The notes: generated by a model from the sequence alone, not told the origin. DNA of 64,000 bases from Cellulosimicrobium marinum (GCF_020551945.1 NZ_JAJBZH010000002.1:248001-312000); one strand, 5' to 3'. Positions 7,842-17,896 are shown, numbered from the stretch's first letter. Numbers and translations: made by a program.

Positions 7842-9200
7842 GTGAACCGTCGTACCCCCGTCCTGGCCGCCGCGCTCGCGGCCCTGCTCGCGTGCGGCAC
7901 CGGAGCGGCCGCGAGCGCCGCCCCCGCGACGCCGCCGCCCGGTACGGACCTGCCGGTGTTCGACGTGCAGGCGCACCGCGGCGGCGTCGGGCTGAACGTG
8001 GAGAGCTCGGTGGCGTCGTTCTCGGAGGCGCTGCGGATGGGCGTCACGACGCTGGAGCTGGACGTGCAGATCACGGAGGACGGGTACGCCGTCGTGACGC
8101 ACGACCGGCGCACCACCGCCGCGGTGTGCCGCGACACGGCACCGGCGATGCCGGGCGACCCCGACTTCCCGTACGTGGGGAAGTACGTCAAGGACCTCAC
8201 GCTGGCCCAGGTGCGCACGCTGGACTGCGGGTCGGTGACGAAGCCGCAGTTCCCCGAGCAGGAGCCGTCGCCGGGTGCCCGCATGATGCTGCTCACCGAG
8301 GTGTTCGACCTGGTGCGCGACCACGGCGCCGACGACGTCATGCTCAACGTCGAGACGAAGGTCGAGGCGGGCGCCCCGCACGAGACGGCGCCGCGCGAGC
8401 AGTTCGTCCAGGTGGTCACGGACCTCGTGCGCTCCGAGGGGATGGCGGACCAGGTGACGATCCAGTCGTTCGACTGGGGTGCGCTCATGCGGGTGCGGGA
8501 GGTCATGCCGGAGCTGCCGATCGTCGCGCTGACGAACGGTCAGCAGTTCCTCCAGGTGGGGATGCCGGGCGCGTCGCCGTGGCTCGGCGGGATCGACATC
8601 GACGACTTCGACGGCGACCTCGTCGCAGCGGTCGACTCGTTCGGCGCCGACGCGCTCTCCCCGGTGCACGGCGCCCCCCAGAACGGCTCGGTCGACGACC
8701 CGGGCTACGTCCCGTTCACCACGCAGGAGCTCGTCGACGACGCGCACGCCGCCGGGATCCGCGTCGTGCCGTGGACGGTCGACGACCGCGCGACGATGGA
8801 GCACCTGGTCGACCTCGGCGTCGACGGCCTCATCACGGACCGCCCCGACGTGCTGCGCGACGTCCTCGCCGACCGTGGCTACGACCTGCCCGCCGGGTAC
8901 ACCTGGGCGGGCGAGACCGGGCTCGTGGACCTCGTCGCCCAGGCGCGCTGCCTGGGCGGGCGCGCCTACGTCGCGGTGAAGGCCGTCAACGGCGAGCCCG
9001 CGCCCGTCGAGGTCCGCCTCGCCACGCCCTACGGCACGGCCCTGAGGGCCGGCGTGCGGCCCGACGCCGCCGCGTTCGCCCAGGTCAACGCCCGGGCCGC
9101 GAGCATCCCCGCCGGGCAGGTGACGGTCACCGCGTCGGTCGGGGGCGCCGTCGGGCACGACGCCGCGCGCCCCCTGGCGTACGACGGCGTCACCTGCTGA
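7842..9200 (+). CDS. Secreted glycerophosphodiester phosphodiesterase with C-terminal module
   Basis: GTG 7842 is chosen because GGAGAAGGGA lies upstream and the translation opens with a clear signal peptide (RRTPVLAAALAALLAC...ASAAPA). The 452-residue protein contains the GDPD barrel: VQAHRGG, TTLELDVQITEDGYAVVTHD, LNVETK, IQSFDW, PWTVDD and GLITDRPD, supplying the His, Glu/Asp metal ligands and second His expected. The enzyme hydrolyses glycerophosphodiesters to glycerol-3-phosphate and an alcohol. After residue about 365 a beta-rich module (ARCLGGRAYVAVKAVN...) follows that also ends the metallophosphoesterase at 45718. A strong terminator closes the gene. Confidence 0.92.
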   Translation: MNRRTPVLAAALAALLACGTGAAASAAPATPPPGTDLPVFDVQAHRGGVGLNVESSVASFSEALRMGVTTLELDVQITEDGYAVVTHDRRTTAAVCRDTAPAMPGDPDFPYVGKYVKDLTLAQVRTLDCGSVTKPQFPEQEPSPGARMMLLTEVFDLVRDHGADDVMLNVETKVEAGAPHETAPREQFVQVVTDLVRSEGMADQVTIQSFDWGALMRVREVMPELPIVALTNGQQFLQVGMPGASPWLGGIDIDDFDGDLVAAVDSFGADALSPVHGAPQNGSVDDPGYVPFTTQELVDDAHAAGIRVVPWTVDDRATMEHLVDLGVDGLITDRPDVLRDVLADRGYDLPAGYTWAGETGLVDLVAQARCLGGRAYVAVKAVNGEPAPVEVRLATPYGTALRAGVRPDAAAFAQVNARAASIPAGQVTVTASVGGAVGHDAARPLAYDGVTC

Positions 9201-9215
9201 CCCGCCCTCCCGGGA

Positions 9216-9254
9216 CCGGCCGGGCCGCGCGTGTCACACGCGCGGCCCGGCCGG
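9216..9254 (+). terminator. Strong intrinsic terminator of the phosphodiesterase gene
   Basis: CCGGCCGGGCCGCGCGTG (9216-9233) pairs perfectly with 9237-9254 across a TCA loop, an 18-bp uninterrupted stem followed by TGTCTT. It lies 15 bases after the stop at 9200. The apex also forms the -35 element of the downstream promoter. Confidence 0.85.
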
Positions 9255-9258
9255 TGTC
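9232..9258 (+). promoter_or_regulatory. Probable ECF41-type promoter for the decarboxylase-like/sigma operon
   Basis: TGTCACA (9232-9238) and TGTC (9255-9258) are separated by 16 bases. From memory, ECF41 sigma factors recognise a TGTCACA -35 with a CGTC -10 at about this spacing, upstream of the gene next to the sigma factor. The match is complete at -35 and 3 of 4 at -10. It lies 36 bases before the start of the linked CMD-like gene, the expected autoregulated position, and overlaps the preceding terminator. Confidence 0.6.
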
Positions 9259-9293
9259 TTGATGCCGAACGCACCGAGACACCAGGAGGAACG

Positions 9294-9953
9294 ATGACGA
9301 GCACGACCAGCAGGGCCGCCACGACCACCACGACCGGTGGCGCGCGGGTCCCCGCGATCGAGATGACGGGCGTCTACGGGGTCCTCGTGCGGACGACGAC
9401 CCGCCGGATGTTCGGCCAGGTCCCCGACTCCGTCGGCGTCCTGTGGAACCACCCCAAGGTCTTCAAGGACCTCATGGGCCTCGGGCGCAAGGCGGAGAAG
9501 TGGGGCGCGCTCGACCCGACCCTGTCGACGTTCGCGCACATGGCCGCCGCCGCGGCCGTCGGGTGCAGCTTCTGCCTCGACCTGCACTACTTCCTCGCGC
9601 ACGACCACGGCCTCGACGAGACGCGGGCGCGCGAGGTGCCGCGGTGGCGCGAGTCCGACGTCTTCACGCCCACCGAGCGGCGCGTCATGGAGTACGCCGA
9701 GGCGATGTGCCGCACCCCGGTCGAGGTGAGCGACGAGCTCTCCGCCGCCCTGCTCGACGAGCTCGGGCCGGCGGGGCTCGTCGAGCTCGCCGCGAAGGCC
9801 GCCATGATGAACGCGACCGGGCGCATGAACATCGCCCTGGGCATCCGGTCGCAGGAGTTCGCGGCGTCGTGCGGGCTGCCGCCGCTCGCGCCGCGCTCGA
9901 CCGGCACCCCGACGGGCAGCGGGGCAGGCGAGGGTGGCAGGCTGACCGCATGA
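9294..9953 (+). CDS. Carboxymuconolactone decarboxylase/AhpD-like protein (ECF41 partner)
   Basis: ATG 9294 follows an AGGAGGA site (9284-9290), giving 219 residues. CSFC at 91-94 with His 98 is the CxxC...H redox centre of AhpD-like members of the CMD fold; the helix around it (STFAHMAAAAAVG) and KAAMMNATGRMNIALG near 170-185 match the family. It is probably a thiol-based peroxidase or disulfide-type reductase rather than a true decarboxylase. It overlaps the sigma-factor gene by ATGA (9950-9953). ECF41 sigma genes are characteristically next to a carboxymuconolactone decarboxylase, oxidoreductase or epimerase gene, which is exactly this arrangement. Confidence 0.9.
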   Translation: MTSTTSRAATTTTTGGARVPAIEMTGVYGVLVRTTTRRMFGQVPDSVGVLWNHPKVFKDLMGLGRKAEKWGALDPTLSTFAHMAAAAAVGCSFCLDLHYFLAHDHGLDETRAREVPRWRESDVFTPTERRVMEYAEAMCRTPVEVSDELSAALLDELGPAGLVELAAKAAMMNATGRMNIALGIRSQEFAASCGLPPLAPRSTGTPTGSGAGEGGRLTA

Positions 9954-10822
9954 CCGACGACCCGTTCGTCACCCACCGCAACCTGCTCTTCACCGTCGCC
10001 TACGAGATGCTCGGCTCGGCCGCCGACGCGGAGGACGTCGTGCAGGACGCGTGGCTGCGGTGGTCCGCCGTCGACCCGCACGAGGTGCGCGACGCGCGCG
10101 CGTACCTCGTGCGGGTCGTCACGCGCCAGGCGCTCAACCGCCTGCGCACCGTCGCGCGCCGGCGCGAGGACTACGTCGGCGAGTGGCTCCCCGAACCGCT
10201 CCTCACCACCCCGGACGTGGCTGACGACGTCGAGCTCGCCGAGAGCGTCTCCCTCGCCATGCTCACCGTGCTGGAGACGCTGCGGCCCGCCGAGCGGGCC
10301 GTGTTCGTGCTGCGCGAGGTGTTCGACGTCCCCTACGACGAGATCGCCGAGGCCCTCGACCGCACGCCCGCCGCCGTGCGGCAGATCGCGCACCGGGCCC
10401 GCGACCATGTCGCCGCGCGTCGGCCGCGCGTGCGGGTCGACCACACCGAGCAGCGCGCCGTCGTCGACCGGTTCCTCGCCGCGCTCGCCACCGGCGACGT
10501 GCAGGGCCTCCTCGACGTGCTCGCCCCCGACGTCGTGCTCCTGGCCGACGGCGGCGGCGTCGTCACCGCGGCCCGTCGCCCGATCGTCGGCGCCGACCGC
10601 ATCGCGCGCTACCTCGTGGGCGGGCTCGCCAAGGAGCGCGGCACGGTCGTCGCGCACCCCGCATGGGTCAACGGGGCGCCCGGCCTGCGGCTGGAGGTCG
10701 ACGGGGCGCTCGCGGGCGCCGTCGGGATCGTCGTGGAGGACGGGCGCATCACGCGTCTCTTCGGTGTCGCGAACCCGGCGAAGCTCGCCGCGTTCGACGC
10801 CGAGACGCCCCTCGTGCGGTAG
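9950..10822 (+). CDS. ECF41/SigJ-type extracytoplasmic-function sigma factor with fused SnoaL-like domain
   Basis: The 290-residue protein has sigma region 2 at about 8-75 (YEMLGSAADAEDVVQDAWLRW), region 4 at about 105-158 (RPAERAVFVLREVF...YDEIAEAL...AAVRQIAHRAR) and a C-terminal SnoaL-like domain (165-285). That extension carries DGGG at 200-203 and NPAKL at 275-279, the two conserved motifs of the ECF41 group, where the extension replaces an anti-sigma factor as an intramolecular regulator. Translation is coupled to the CMD-like gene. It likely drives its own operon from the promoter at 9232. The inducing signal is unknown. Confidence 0.93.
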   Translation: MTDDPFVTHRNLLFTVAYEMLGSAADAEDVVQDAWLRWSAVDPHEVRDARAYLVRVVTRQALNRLRTVARRREDYVGEWLPEPLLTTPDVADDVELAESVSLAMLTVLETLRPAERAVFVLREVFDVPYDEIAEALDRTPAAVRQIAHRARDHVAARRPRVRVDHTEQRAVVDRFLAALATGDVQGLLDVLAPDVVLLADGGGVVTAARRPIVGADRIARYLVGGLAKERGTVVAHPAWVNGAPGLRLEVDGALAGAVGIVVEDGRITRLFGVANPAKLAAFDAETPLVR

Positions 10823-10948
10823 GCACCACGTGCGGTAGACAGGCACCGACGACGAGGACGTCTCGCGGGGATGTCGAAACACGCGCGCCCCGTTCGACCT
10901 CGTGGTGAAGAGGCCGCCCGGCCCTTTCGCAGACAGGAGGAGGGAACC

Positions 10949-11524
10949 ATGACGCGTGAACTCGTCTACACCGGCTTCATCACCCTCGACGGCTCCGTGG
11001 ACTCGCCCGGCGGAACGTCCGAGGGCCACCCCGGCGGCGGCTGGGTCTTCGACACCGAGCTCGACCCGGAGTCGTACTCCCTCAAGGGCGAGGAGCTCGA
11101 GGAGACCACCGCGCTGCTGTTCGGCCGGCACAGCTACGAGGCGTTCTCGGGCTTCTGGCCCACGTCGGCCGACCACGCCGAGTACCAGGACCTCCCGAAG
11201 GTCGTCGTGTCCACGACGCTGCGGGACGCCGACCTCGTCGACGGGTGGGGCCCCACCACGATCCTGCGGAGCACCGCCGACGTCGCCGACCTCAAGCAGA
11301 CCGACGGCGGAGCGATCTTCATCCACGGCAGCGCCGAGCTCGCCCGGCGCCTCGGCGAGGCGGGGCTGATCGACCGCTACAACCTGCTGCTGTTCCCCTA
11401 CCTGCTGCCCGGCGGCAAGACGATCTTCGGCCCGCAGGGCGTCGACCGTCGCAACCTCTCGCTGCGCGAGTCCGCCACGTACGCGAACGGCGTCGTCAAG
11501 CTCGTCTACGACGTCCGCCGCTGA
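10949..11524 (+). CDS. Dihydrofolate-reductase-like (RibD C-terminal fold) reductase
   Basis: ATG 10949 is preceded by AGGAGGAGGGAA. The 191-residue protein shows LVYTGFITLDGSVDSPGG at the N-terminus, LLFGRHSYEAFSGFWP, PKVVVSTTL and IFIHGSAELARRL, all hallmarks of the small DHFR-like family related to the RibD reductase domain. Members bind NADPH; their substrates are mostly unknown and they are not folate-pathway DHFR. The 126-base upstream gap contains a short duplication of CGTGCGGTAG just after the sigma gene stop. It converges on sdaA through a repeat-rich gap. Confidence 0.85.
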   Translation: MTRELVYTGFITLDGSVDSPGGTSEGHPGGGWVFDTELDPESYSLKGEELEETTALLFGRHSYEAFSGFWPTSADHAEYQDLPKVVVSTTLRDADLVDGWGPTTILRSTADVADLKQTDGGAIFIHGSAELARRLGEAGLIDRYNLLLFPYLLPGGKTIFGPQGVDRRNLSLRESATYANGVVKLVYDVRR

Positions 11525-11560
11525 CCCCGGCCGAGCACCGCCAACCGAATGCGCGACGTC

Positions 11561-11613
11561 GAGCACGAGGTTGGTGCCGTCAACGACCCGATAACGACAC
11601 CAAGTTCGTGCTC
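11561..11613. repeat. Intergenic inverted repeat, family A copy 1
   Basis: GAGCACGAGGTTGGTG (11561-11576) and CACCAAGTTCGTGCTC (11598-11613) are inverted arms matching at 14 of 16 positions across a 21-base spacer. Related copies sit at 52053-52130 and 61032-61109. This copy lies between the convergent DHFR-like and sdaA genes, where it could act as a two-way terminator. Confidence 0.7.
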
Positions 11614-11646
11614 GGCGAGATCAGCCCCGCGGACGGAACCACGACC

Positions 11647-11713
11647 GCGCTCCGGCTCAGCACTCGTGCTCATGGTCGTGCTGAAGCCTGCGCTTGCTTC
11701 GCTGCGCTTCGGC

Positions 11714-11723
<10 letters not shown>
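11647..11723. repeat. Duplicated 3' end of sdaA
   Basis: A 20-base stretch spanning the sdaA stop codon (11704-11723) recurs 57 bases downstream in the gene's direction (11647-11666) with one mismatch. Both contain CGGCTCAGCACTCG. It looks like a small tandem duplication of the gene end, leaving a remnant in the gap. Confidence 0.6.
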
Positions 11724-13156
<1,433 letters not shown>

Positions 13157-13178
13157 GGATCCATGGTCGCACCCCGTC

Positions 13179-13808
13179 TCACGATGTGGGCCGCCCGCCG
13201 GTGCGGCCGAGCACGACCGGGCACGTCGCGAGGTGGTCGTCGACGAGCCCGCAGGCCTGCATCGCCGCGTACGCGGTGGTGGGGCCGACGAACCGGAAGC
13301 CGGCCTTCTTCAGCGCCTTGGACAGCGCGAGCGACTCCGGGGTCCACCCGGGGACCGCGTCCCAGGTCGGAGGTCGTTCGGCACGCGGTGGGGGAGCGAA
13401 CGACCAGACGAGGTCGTCGAGCGTGCGTCCCGCGGCGTGGAGGTCGAGCAGGGCGCGCGCGTTGGTGATCGTCGCCTCGATCTTCTGCCGGTTCCGGATG
13501 ATGCCGGCGTCGCCGAGCAGGCGCGCGACGTCGGAGTCGTCGAACGACGCCACCGTCTCGGGGTCGAACCCGGCGAACGCGGTCCGGAACGCAGGTCGCT
13601 TGCGCAGCACGGTGATCCACGACAGCCCGGCCTGGAACCCCTCGAGCGCGACCCGCTCGAACAGGGCCTGCTCGCCGTGCACCGGGACCGCCCACTCGGT
13701 GTCGTGGTACTCCTCGTAGAGCGGGTCGCCGTCGCCGAAGCAGCGGGCGCCGGGTGCGGGGGTGGGCGGGGCGCCGTCGGGCACGGCGGCGGGGGTGTCG
13801 GAGGTCAT
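13179..13808 (-). CDS. tag: DNA-3-methyladenine glycosylase I
   Basis: The 209-residue protein from ATG 13808 has a disordered 20-residue lead and then ARCFGDGDPLYEEYHDTEW, the Tag signature with the first zinc-ligand Cys and His; LFERVALEGFQAGLSWITVLRKR carries the catalytic Glu; RFVGPTTAYAAMQACGLVDDH and a following Cys complete the zinc site. It excises 3-methyladenine from alkylated DNA. The first motif is CFGDGD rather than the common CRWCGDD form but keeps the ligand Cys. Upstream 98 bases hold no gene. Confidence 0.93.
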   Translation of the reverse strand: MTSDTPAAVPDGAPPTPAPGARCFGDGDPLYEEYHDTEWAVPVHGEQALFERVALEGFQAGLSWITVLRKRPAFRTAFAGFDPETVASFDDSDVARLLGDAGIIRNRQKIEATITNARALLDLHAAGRTLDDLVWSFAPPPRAERPPTWDAVPGWTPESLALSKALKKAGFRFVGPTTAYAAMQACGLVDDHLATCPVVLGRTGGRPTS

Positions 13809-13906
13809 GGCCCCACTGTGCCGTGACCGCCTGACACGTGTCGCCGGCGCCGCCGCTGCTGGGGACCGCGCGCGCCGGAGCGGGGCCTGTGGACGGCCAG
13901 GGGCGC

Positions 13907-14236
13907 TCAGTCCGCGGCGACGGGCGGGGCGAGCGTGAGCGCCGAGATCGCCCGGAGCGCGGCGAGGTGGTCGTCGAGGGCCGTGCGGCCCGCGGTGGTC
14001 AGCCGCGCCCAGGTGCGGGGGCGGCGCCCGGAGCGCTCCTTGGAGATCTCGACGTACCCGGCCGCCTCGAGCGCGGCGAGCTGCTTGGACAGCGTGGGGT
14101 CGGTGAGCTCGACGGCGTCCCGCAGGCTGCGGAAGTCGGCCCGGTCGACGCCGGCGAGCGCCGCGACGAGGGACAGGCGGACCGGGGACTGGAGGACGTC
14201 GTCGAGGTCGTGGCGGGGGTGCCCGGCGCTGCTCAT
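13907..14236 (-). CDS. Winged-helix regulator (PadR/MarR-like, ArsR-type DNA-binding fold)
   Basis: A 109-residue protein from ATG 14236. Residues 10-75 form a winged helix: PVRLSLVAALAGVDRADF then ELTDPTLSKQLAALEAAGYVEISKE (recognition helix and turn) and a wing ending RPRTWARLTTAGR. This is the short transcriptional-regulator type common next to actinobacterial membrane genes. Its start overlaps the stop of the upstream membrane gene by ATGA (14233-14236), so it is translated with it and probably controls that operon. Confidence 0.85.
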   Translation of the reverse strand: MSSAGHPRHDLDDVLQSPVRLSLVAALAGVDRADFRSLRDAVELTDPTLSKQLAALEAAGYVEISKERSGRRPRTWARLTTAGRTALDDHLAALRAISALTLAPPVAAD

Positions 14237-14697
14237 GCCGCGCCGTCCGGGACGGGTGCGCGGGTCGGGGCCGGGGCGGGCCACCAGGCGGCGGCGAGCA
14301 GGGGGGCGGCCGTGACGAGCGCCGCGGGAACCCAGTACGCCACCGCGTCGGGGAACGCGAGCAGCCCGACGGCGAGGGCGGCGCCGTACGTGGCGGACCA
14401 CAGGCCCGCGCCCGTGCCGATGCGCCGCCCGGCGGCGGCGTCGCTGAACCCCTGCCGGCGCACCCAGAGCACGCCGACGGTGACGAGGGCGGCCCAGCCC
14501 GACAGGCCGACGAGGAGCCCGACCGGGCCTCCGAGACCGATCGCGAGCACGAGGGCGATGCTTCCCGCCGCCCAGGCCGTGAGGTAGGTGCGGACCCAGC
14601 GCCAGGCGGCGGCCCGGGTCGTCGCGGTGAGCCGCGCGGCGTGGTCGAGGCGGTCGCGGGCGCCCTGGGCGTCGAACGGAGCGGTGTGCTGGTCCAT
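14233..14697 (-). CDS. Four-segment hydrophobic membrane protein, partner of the winged-helix regulator
   Basis: From ATG 14697, 154 residues: a polar N-terminus (about 1-30) then four membrane segments around 38-56, 60-78, 98-118 and 120-140, ending in a proline-rich tail. No catalytic motif. In this common gene pair the membrane protein is encoded first and the regulator second; the function is not established. The 135-base gap to the AAA ATPase is divergent and contains CAGCACGTGCTTTCC, the only slightly AT-richer stretch there. Confidence 0.7.
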   Translation of the reverse strand: MDQHTAPFDAQGARDRLDHAARLTATTRAAAWRWVRTYLTAWAAGSIALVLAIGLGGPVGLLVGLSGWAALVTVGVLWVRRQGFSDAAAGRRIGTGAGLWSATYGAALAVGLLAFPDAVAYWVPAALVTAAPLLAAAWWPAPAPTRAPVPDGAA

Positions 14698-14832
14698 GGT
14701 TGCTATCTCAGCACGTGCTTTCCGTTATGGCAAGTGCGTGCCGACGCGACAACCCGCCCGTGGTCGTGGGTTCCGACGCGTCCCGCGGCGGGGCACACTG
14801 GTCCCCGGTCCGCCCACGCCCCAGGAGCCCGC

Positions 14833-16170
14833 ATGTCCGACGCCGTCCTCGCCGCGCTCGCCGCCGCCGTCCAGGTCTCGCCCGACAGCGCGCCGCTGCG
14901 CGTGCACTACGCGTCCCTGCTGCTCGACGCGGGCCGCACGATCGAGGCGATCGACCAGGCGAGCGCCGCGCTGCGCCTCGACCCGGCGAGCGCCGAGGCC
15001 GTCGGTCTCCTCCAGCGCGCGGCCGCCGCTGCCGGCACGACGACGGCACCCGCCTCGGTCCCCCCGGTCGCCCCGGCGGGTGGCGACCCGGCGGACCGGG
15101 CCGACGACGCGCCGTCGGGCATCGACTGGACGCGGCTCGAGTCCGAGCTCGACGTGGACGTCCCGCCCCCGTTCGTCACGCCGACCACCGAGCAGCCCAC
15201 CACGCAGCCCACCGAGCCGTCCGTCCTGCCGCCCGGCCCTCCCCGCCCCGTGCCCGTGCGCGACGACGGGCCCGACGACGGCGAGGGCCTGCTCGAGGTG
15301 TCCCGCGAGACGGTGACGCTCGCCGACGTCGGCGGCCTGGAACCCGTGAAGCAGCGCATCCGGGAGGCGTTCCTGGAACCGATGCGCCACCAGGCCGTCG
15401 CGCGCGCGTTCGGCAAGTCGCTGCGCGGCGGGCTCCTGCTCTACGGGCCGCCCGGCACCGGCAAGACGTACATGGCGCGCGCCGTCGCGGGCGAGCTCGG
15501 GGCGCGCTTCCTCACGGTCACGCTCGCGGACATCCTCGACAAGTACATCGGGGAGAGCGAGCAGAACCTGCACGCGCTGTTCCAGAAGGCGCGCCGCCTC
15601 GCGCCCGCGGTGCTGTTCCTCGACGAGGTCGACGCGATCGGCGGCAAGCGCGCCCAGTACTCGGGGTCGTCGGGCATGCGGACGGTCGTCAACCAGCTCC
15701 TGCAGGAGATGGACGGCATCGGGTCGGACAACGACGGGCTGTTCGTGCTCGGTGCGACGAACCACCCGTGGGACGTCGACACCGCGCTGCTGCGCCCCGG
15801 CCGGTTCGACCGCGTCGTCCTCGTGCTTCCGCCCGACGAGCCCGCGCGCGAGGCGATCCTGCGCCACCACCTCTCGGGGCGCCCGGTCGCGGGCATCGAC
15901 CTGCGGTCGGTCGTCGGCCGCACGGACGGGTTCTCGGGCGCCGACCTCGAGCACCTCGCCGCGACCGCCGCGGAGAAGGCCATGATGGACTCGATCGCGA
16001 CCGGGCAGGTGCGGCCCATCACCATGGCCGACCTCGATTCCGCCCTCGCGGACGTGCGCCCGTCCACGACCGCCTGGCTGCAGTCCGCGCGCAACGTCGT
16101 GACGTTCGCGAACGACGACGGCCGCTACGACGACCTCGCCGCGTACCTGCGCGCGCGACGCATGCTCTGA
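14833..16170 (+). CDS. AAA ATPase with N-terminal TPR segment (FtsH/Cdc48-like core)
   Basis: ATG 14833 follows AGGAG (14823-14827); 445 residues. Residues 1-65 resemble tetratricopeptide helices (PDSAPLRVHYASLLLDAGR...EAIDQASAALRLDP), 66-160 are a Pro/Thr-rich linker with a short acidic amphipathic block, and 165-420 form an AAA module: Walker A GPPGTGKT (205-212), Walker B LFLDEVDAIG (261-270), sensor Asn 310, arginine fingers in LLRPGRFDR. There is no protease domain, so it is an unfoldase or remodelling ATPase. The next gene starts 10 bases downstream and also carries TPR helices, suggesting a paired complex (inference). Confidence 0.85.
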   Translation: MSDAVLAALAAAVQVSPDSAPLRVHYASLLLDAGRTIEAIDQASAALRLDPASAEAVGLLQRAAAAAGTTTAPASVPPVAPAGGDPADRADDAPSGIDWTRLESELDVDVPPPFVTPTTEQPTTQPTEPSVLPPGPPRPVPVRDDGPDDGEGLLEVSRETVTLADVGGLEPVKQRIREAFLEPMRHQAVARAFGKSLRGGLLLYGPPGTGKTYMARAVAGELGARFLTVTLADILDKYIGESEQNLHALFQKARRLAPAVLFLDEVDAIGGKRAQYSGSSGMRTVVNQLLQEMDGIGSDNDGLFVLGATNHPWDVDTALLRPGRFDRVVLVLPPDEPAREAILRHHLSGRPVAGIDLRSVVGRTDGFSGADLEHLAATAAEKAMMDSIATGQVRPITMADLDSALADVRPSTTAWLQSARNVVTFANDDGRYDDLAAYLRARRML

Positions 16171-16180
16171 CGCGCCGACC

Positions 16181-17896
16181 GTGAGCACCACGACCGACCC
16201 GCGCGCCGTCGTCTCCCGCGCGGAGATGCTCGTCCAGATGGGGCGGCCCGAGCGGGCCCTCGACGAGGTCGACGCCGCGCTCGCGACCCTGCCCGACGAC
16301 GCGCAGCTCCTCGCGACCGGCGCGTGGGTCCGCCTGCGCCTCCAGCGTTCCGCCGAGGCGCTGCCGATGCTCGAGCAGGTCGTGGGCCGGCGCCCCGAGG
16401 CGCACGGCGCGCTCCACCTGCTGTCCGTCGCGCGCCAGAACACCGGGGACGTCGCGGGTGCGCGCACCGCCGCGGCGTCGGCGCTCGCACTCGATCCCGA
16501 CGAGCCGCGCTACCACCTCCAGCTCGCCGACGCGCACCTGTCGGGGCGCGTGCGCGGCGCCGACCGCCGCCTGGCCCGCGAGCGCATCGGCTCCGCGCTC
16601 GCGTTCGCCGCCGAGGACCCGGACCGCCTCGCGCAGGCCGCCCGCCTGCGCTCGCGGCTCGGGGAGGACGACGCCGCGCGCGCCCTCGTGCGCCAGGGCC
16701 TCGCCGTCGCGCCGCAGCACGAGGACCTGCTGTACCTCGACGCGGCGCTCGCGCTCGACGCGGGCCGCAGCGCGAAGGGGTACAGCGGCGTCCTCGCGGC
16801 GAACCCCGAGCACGCGGAGGCCGGGTACCTGCTGCACCTCGGCGTGTGGCAGCAGGTGCTGCGCCTCGTCGAGATGCCGGTGCTGCTCGTCGGGGCGGTC
16901 GCGCTCGTCGTCGCGTTCTCGATGACCGACGCCCACGTGGGGTCCGTGCCTCTGTGGGGGATCGTCGTGCTGCTGTGGACGGCCGTCACGGCGATCCGGG
17001 TGCTGCCCGTGCTGCTCCAGGTGCCGCGCGGGCTGCTGCGCCGCACCCTGCGCCGGACGCCGCTGCGGGGCGGCACGGTCGTCGCGGTCGCTGTCGGCTG
17101 GGCGGGCGTGCTCGCGGGGCTCGCGCTGCTGTACGTCGTGCGGGACGCGGTGGCGGTGCGCTGGTCGCTCGTCGGGCTCGCCGCGGTGCTCGTCGTGTCG
17201 ACCGTGACGTCGGCGCTGCTCCACGCGACGGTGCTCACGCAGGCGCGCGAGCTCGGCCACCTCCCGCCCGGCCCGGTCGGCACGGCGCGGGTCGCGGCCC
17301 TGAGGCGGGCGCTGCGCGCCGCCGTGGTGCGACGCACGGTGGTCCTGTCCCTCGTGGCGGTCGTCGTCGCGGCGATCGGCCCGGGCGGGCTCGCGCGCGA
17401 GGACGCGCGTCCCATCGCGGCGCTCGCCGCGGTCGCCTACGTCCTCCCGGCGGTGGTCGGGCTGTGGGTCGCCTGGCGGTTCGCGGCGCGGCTGCGCGCG
17501 GAGCCCGACGACGGCCCGCCCGTGAGCGCGGCGTCGGCGGCCCGCGCGGGGCTGGGCGCGGCGGTCCTCGTCGCCACGACCGCGCTCCTCGTCCTCGCGG
17601 GGGCTGCCGCCCTCCTCGCGGTGCCCGTCACGCCGAACGCGCACGACGTCGACGGGCGCTACGTCCAGACCCCGCCCGCCCCGCGCGACCCCGACTCCGA
17701 CGTCCAGGAGTGCACCGGGCGCCCGGTCACGCGCCTGTCGTGCCTCCAGGAGAACAACCGCATCCGCCAGGAGGAGATGCGCGAACGGCTCGACGACATC
17801 GACATCCCGACGTTCGACGTCCCCGAGCTTGAGCTCCCCGATGTCGACGTGCCGAGCCTCCCGCCCGTCGACGGCGGGGAGAACTTCGCCCCCTAG
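16181..17896 (+). CDS. TPR-containing polytopic membrane protein, partner of the TPR-AAA ATPase
   Basis: A 571-residue protein from GTG 16181. Residues 10-215 form tetratricopeptide helices (AEMLVQMGRPERALDEVDAAL..., LLSVARQNTGDVAGARTAAASAL...). Residues 230-480 contain about eight hydrophobic segments, and the last 85 residues form an exported or cytosolic acidic tail with a Cys pair (ECTGRPVTRLSC) and repeated aspartate/proline strands (FDVPELELPDVDVPSLPP). It probably tethers the ATPase to the membrane through the shared TPR surface (inference). I do not recognise a named family. Confidence 0.75.
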   Translation: MSTTTDPRAVVSRAEMLVQMGRPERALDEVDAALATLPDDAQLLATGAWVRLRLQRSAEALPMLEQVVGRRPEAHGALHLLSVARQNTGDVAGARTAAASALALDPDEPRYHLQLADAHLSGRVRGADRRLARERIGSALAFAAEDPDRLAQAARLRSRLGEDDAARALVRQGLAVAPQHEDLLYLDAALALDAGRSAKGYSGVLAANPEHAEAGYLLHLGVWQQVLRLVEMPVLLVGAVALVVAFSMTDAHVGSVPLWGIVVLLWTAVTAIRVLPVLLQVPRGLLRRTLRRTPLRGGTVVAVAVGWAGVLAGLALLYVVRDAVAVRWSLVGLAAVLVVSTVTSALLHATVLTQARELGHLPPGPVGTARVAALRRALRAAVVRRTVVLSLVAVVVAAIGPGGLAREDARPIAALAAVAYVLPAVVGLWVAWRFAARLRAEPDDGPPVSAASAARAGLGAAVLVATTALLVLAGAAALLAVPVTPNAHDVDGRYVQTPPAPRDPDSDVQECTGRPVTRLSCLQENNRIRQEEMRERLDDIDIPTFDVPELELPDVDVPSLPPVDGGENFAP

